Shown: positions 22,425 to 25,794 of the stretch, piece by piece | Position numbering within the stretch: position 1 is the first letter of the stretch | How the letters are laid out: every line of letters starts with the position of its first letter | NCBI GenBank assembly: GCA_002179805.1 | Contig: NAVB01000787.1 | Coordinates: 1 to 25,794 of the forward strand | Source: Acanthamoeba lenticulata | Taxonomy: Eukaryota > Discosea > Longamoebia > Acanthamoebidae | DNA length: 25,794 bases | Direction of reading: 5' to 3' | Position numbers and translations under genes: made by a program | The notes under the pieces: generated by a model | Told to the model about the DNA's origin: nothing | Database searches by the model: none | Seen by the model: the letters and a program-made list of their open reading frames with translations, nothing else

Positions 22425-24806
22425 TCAGGGTTGAGCGGGCCGGCCCACGGGAGCGCTGAGCCCCAACAGCCGCACCTCGTCCTCCACCTGCTGCAGCGTG
22501 GCTGGTGGTGGCCAGAGGTCAGTCGTCGACGAAACACGCGGCGCGCGAGACTCACACGCACCTCGTCCGGCGAGCACGGCGTCGACGTGCTGCTGCAGCT
22601 CCTCGGGCGTGGGCGCGCGCTTGCAGTAGACCCGCATCTGCGCAAGGCGCACGTCATCACAACTTGCGTTGGCAGAGATTGTCACCACCACCACCACCGG
22701 GATGGTTGTGATCACGCACCAGCTCGCGGACGTATTCCTGGACCTGCCGGACCTGCGCCTCCTGCTTCTGCTTCTGCTGCCGCGCGTACTCCTTGGCCTC
22801 CTTCCCGAACCGGATCGAGTACTCTAATGAAGACGCGCGAGAGACGCGTGAGCGCCACAAGGCAAGCGCGAGGACCTCTGCCGCAGGTCAGGTCGGGTCG
22901 GGTTTTCCCGTACCGGCTTGCGTGAGGCTGTAGGAGCCGTTCACGATCGAGTCGACGTGCCATCCTGCGCACATAAGCACACGCAAATGCGGTGGTGAGT
23001 CAATTGGCAATGATTGGCCATGAGACGTCGGCCGTACGGAAGGTGGCCGGGTCGGGCAGTTTGCCGCCGGCGTACACGCGGTAGAGCTCCGTCACAAACT
23101 GCTTGACCTGCTCGTGCTCGTACTTGGACCCGCCCTTCTCCGAGCTCCCGCCGCCCAGCCCCATCGACGACGACGAGGACGACGAGGTGGTAGTCGGGCC
23201 CACGAGAGGCGTCAGGTTGGGAATGGCCTCCGGGTTTAACGACGTCCCCGCTGGCGCCCGGCCGGGCCCCGGCGCCGCGACCACGCGGGTCGCCGGCGTT
23301 GCGGCCACCGACGTGACGGGCGACGGCAACGAAGGTGACGTCAACGAAGATGCCGGCGACGCCAACGAAGATGAAGGCAACGACGACGGCGGGCTGGGCA
23401 GCGACACGTTCTTGAAGAGCAGCTCGTACTCGGCCAGCGCGGCCGGATCGAGCGCAGGCGGAGCAGCAGCGGCGCCCCGGGACGGCGTGAACGTGAGTTG
23501 CGCCCGCCGAGGCGCCGGGGCCCCGGCCCCGATCTCTGCCGGCGCCGCGGTGGTCTTTGCGGCAGCCGCTGGCGCCAGCGGGCGCGAGGGTGGGACGGAC
23601 GGCGCCGACGACGCAGCGACAAAGGGATTGCCCGTGGCCGGCGCGCCGGCGGCGGAGGAGGCGACGGCGGCCAGGCGGGCCTTCTCGGCGGCGAGCTGCT
23701 GCTGGAGGAGCGCGACGCGCCGCTCCATCTCGCGCTCGGCCTCCTCGAGCGCGGCCTGCTGGGCCAGCGCGCTCAGGCGCTGCTCGTCGTCCATGCGCGC
23801 TTCGTCCAGCGTCTGGCGTTCGAGCTGCCGGAGCAGCGCCTCCTCGGCCCGCTGGTCGGCCTCGAGCCCGCGCCGCAGCCGCGCCTCCTCGACGTCGTCA
23901 TCGTCGTACTGTTTGTTGTCGTTATTGTCGTCCGCGCGCAGCGCGGCGAGCTGGGCGCCGACGCTGAGGCCCACGGCCAGGGCCTCGCGCTCGCGGCGCA
24001 GATGGAGCTCGAGCTGCCGCACGCGCTCCTCCTGCTCGCGCTCGCGCTCGCGCTCGCGCTGCGGCAGCGACGCTGGGTCCACGGCGCCTGGGCCCGCCGG
24101 GATCGGGCTTCGTGCGGGCTGGTGCGGGGCGGCCTGCGCGCTGCTGCCCTGCGCCACGGCGGGTGTCGCCGTAGTCATCGATGACGGCGACTGGATGATG
24201 TGCTGTGCCATCTGCTGGGTCTGAAAAAAGGAAGATATATCTTAACTTTATTCTTTTTATTTATAATTAAAAGAATATATCAACCGGACAAGAAGAAGAG
24301 GAGGGCCGAACCTGGGCGAGCTGCAGGATTTGGGCACGGACGGTGTCGGGGGTAGACGTGCCCGCAAGGATGGCGTCGGTGAAGTGGCGCCGGATGTTGG
24401 GACTCTGCGCCGCCTTCTGCCCGCAGTGCCGCTCCAGCAAACCGACCACATAGTTTTCCACTAGGAGGGTGGAGACGACACATATGGGCACGTGTCAGAC
24501 AACAACTACTCGCGAGTGGAAGCTTCACGCGTGGCGCACCTTTGGCCCTGTCCATGGTGGTGTGGCGCTTAGTACTTTCCCCCACCTTTTCCACAAAGAA
24601 ATAATTCAAACAGTTTTGAAAATAATAATAATAAAAAAGAAATGGGCACAGGGAAGCACATCCAAAGTGGCCCCCGACAAGTTGCGCACCCACTGCTCGA
24701 GCTCGTAGAATTTTTGAATCTCCTGTACTGAGGACTGACCGCACGCTGCGATGGAGGCTTGTTGTCCTCTGACGCTAACCGATGCCAACTTGGTGGCCAC
24801 CCACAT
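22425..24806 (-). CDS. Long coiled-coil protein of unknown family
   Basis: Eight exons (24806-24660, 24585-24540, 24460-24312, 24220-23038, 22964-22914, 22823-22720, 22637-22562, 22501-22425) give about 610 residues; all phases agree. About 20-115 is a folded-looking helical region (EIQKFYELEQWVRNLSGATLD, NYVVGLLERHCGQ, NIRRHFTDAILAG). About 160-320 is a strong coiled coil rich in Glu, Arg, Gln, Leu and Ala, beginning with a REREREREQEER run. Then a Pro/Ala/Ser-rich disordered stretch holds one NPF motif (GNPF), an Eps15-homology ligand in other proteins. The tail is helical again (FGKEAKEYARQQKQKQEAQ, PTPEELQQHVDAVL, TLQQVEDEVRLLGL). This plan suits a membrane-traffic or scaffold protein, but I do not recognise a family. 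The start is uncertain: 24806 is the only in-frame ATG of exon 1 and overlaps the F-box gene; the ATG at 24555 in exon 2 is an alternative. Confidence 0.72.
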
Positions 24807-25770
24807 GCTGGTGCACCTGCGCCCGGCCGACCTCGCTCGCCTGGGCGCCACCTGCTCGGCGCTGGCGGAGCTGGCACAAAGCGAGGTGGTCTGGTGCACG
24901 CTCTTCCTCCGCCGTTTTGGCAGCGACTTCTGGGGCGAGGCCGCTCCACTTCACCCCTACCACGTGCGTTCGCGGCCATCATTAAAACACAACACCACTG
25001 TGTCTTCATTCATGATGATGACAATGATGATGACTGTTGCTGGCCACCACTTCAGGACGTCCCTCCCGAACCAGACAACGAGTGGGCCGCGATGGCGCCC
25101 GAGGCGGTGTGGCCCCGCTACGTGCGCTCCCTGGAGGTGAACCATCATCATCAACAACAACAAGATGAAGCAGGAGGGACTGGAGTGTCTGCTTCTGTTG
25201 CCGCTGCGGCTGCTGCCGCGGGCGAACGGCATCGGGGCGACTACGACTTGCTCGCGTTCGTGAAAAGCCATTCGCGCACGAGCGCGCGCCACGGCCACCC
25301 CTTTGGCGGCTGGAAGCTGGCCTACCAGCGGTACGCGCCTCCTCGTCATCGTCATCGTCATCGTCATCTCTCTTGACGCTCACCCACATGGCTGGCTGGT
25401 TGTGCACAGGATGCACGACATGCTGCGGGCGTGGCAGTCGCCTTGCACGCACGGGGTGTTGGTGGCTGGCGTGGCCGACTTCTCGTGGCTGTCGCGCTTT
25501 GCCGACTTGCTCGCCACGCCAACGGTCGAGCGTGGGGACTCGGAGGAAGAGGAGAAGAGGAAGAGCTCCAACTGGACGCACCGGCGCCTTCCGCCCCCTT
25601 CTCCTCATCACGACCCCAAGGACGACGAGCAATTGGCCCGAGTCGACATCACCAGTCCAGGGGGCGAATGCCGCGTCATAAGGCTGAAGAAACCAAACAG
25701 CAAAATCAACCTCTGCGTCCTGCGAAGGCCGCGGTTCGTGTTCATTTACCTCTTCTTGTGTTTTATTTAA
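24751..25770 (+). CDS. F-box protein, probably continuing past the right edge
   Basis: Exons 24751-24963, 25056-25330 and 25410-25770 give 282 residues if it ends here. The N-terminus (LTDANLVATHMLVHLRPADLARLGATCS, then VVWCTLFLRRFG) is a clear F-box, which binds Skp1 in SCF ubiquitin ligases. The middle has His/Gln and Ala runs (a CAT/CAA-rich stretch) and a conserved-looking segment GGWKLAYQRMHDMLRAWQ across the exon 2/3 junction; a substrate-binding domain is not visible. The last ten codons before the stop (FVFIYLFLCFI) come from AT-rich sequence that looks like an intron, with a GTTCGTG donor near 25735, so the true C-terminus probably lies outside the window. Confidence 0.75.
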
Positions 25771-25794
25771 ATTTAAATTTAAATTTTATTTATG

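Noticed and set aside
21802..22434. Plus-strand open frame of 210 codons over the intergenic region
   Set aside because: It starts antisense to DUF4397-like exon 1, crosses its promoter, and has no recognisable fold or signal.
23103..24224. Plus-strand open frame of 373 codons
   Set aside because: It is the exact antisense of the coiled-coil/Pro-Ala exon; its Ser/Ala/Arg-rich product mirrors the GC-rich codons of the real gene and has no domain.

Overview
The window looks like nuclear DNA of a free-living amoebozoan, most probably Acanthamoeba or a close relative. The evidence is compact genes with GC-rich exons, many short introns (mostly about 55-110 nt, donors often GTACGC, GTGCGT or GTACAC), some very AT-rich introns, and a typical family mix: a tyrosine-kinase-like kinase, CBM49-type cellulose-binding lectin, DUF4397-like secreted protein, PH/patatin and F-box genes. 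Every gene model was assembled by hand from reading frame, GT-AG sites, splice phase and family resemblance, so some junctions remain uncertain.

Layout from left to right. Minus strand: an ankyrin-repeat protein (1647-163); a 15-exon seven-helix membrane protein fused to a tyrosine-kinase-like kinase (5467-1938); a secreted three-domain CBM49-like cyst-wall lectin (6977-5631); a ten-exon FAD oxidoreductase of the dimethylglycine/sarcosine dehydrogenase type that stops before the usual folate-binding GcvT domain (9432-7410); a tRNA-Gly(GCC) (9582-9511); an E. coli-type adenylosuccinate lyase with a well-supported GC-AG intron (11597-9670); and a secreted EF-hand protein (12995-11977). Plus strand: a 16-exon PH-domain/patatin phospholipase of about 1,379 residues (13309-19033) and a secreted papain-family protease (19317-20696). 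Minus strand again: a secreted DUF4397-like protein (21908-20855) and a long coiled-coil protein (24806-22425). Last, a plus-strand F-box gene that probably runs off the right edge (from 24751).

These are independent eukaryotic genes, not an operon. Shared themes are secretion and surface (CBM49 lectin, DUF4397-like protein, cysteine protease, EF-hand protein), signalling (7TM-kinase, PH-patatin, F-box) and housekeeping metabolism (purine synthesis, one-carbon/methylglycine oxidation). CBM49 lectins are known cyst-wall components in Acanthamoeba, but nothing here proves that the secreted genes are co-regulated.

The most notable items are the 7TM-kinase fusion, whose membrane half resembles plant THH1/TOM1/TOM3 proteins; the solo FAD oxidoreductase that also lacks the histidine that normally binds flavin covalently; the bacterial-type PurB with its GC-AG intron; a CTCACA motif repeated three times at exact 18-bp spacing upstream of the DUF4397-like gene; a perfect 14-bp hairpin after the lyase gene; and an apparent head-to-head overlap of the coiled-coil and F-box genes. 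I saw no CRISPR array, transposon, rRNA gene or viral gene.
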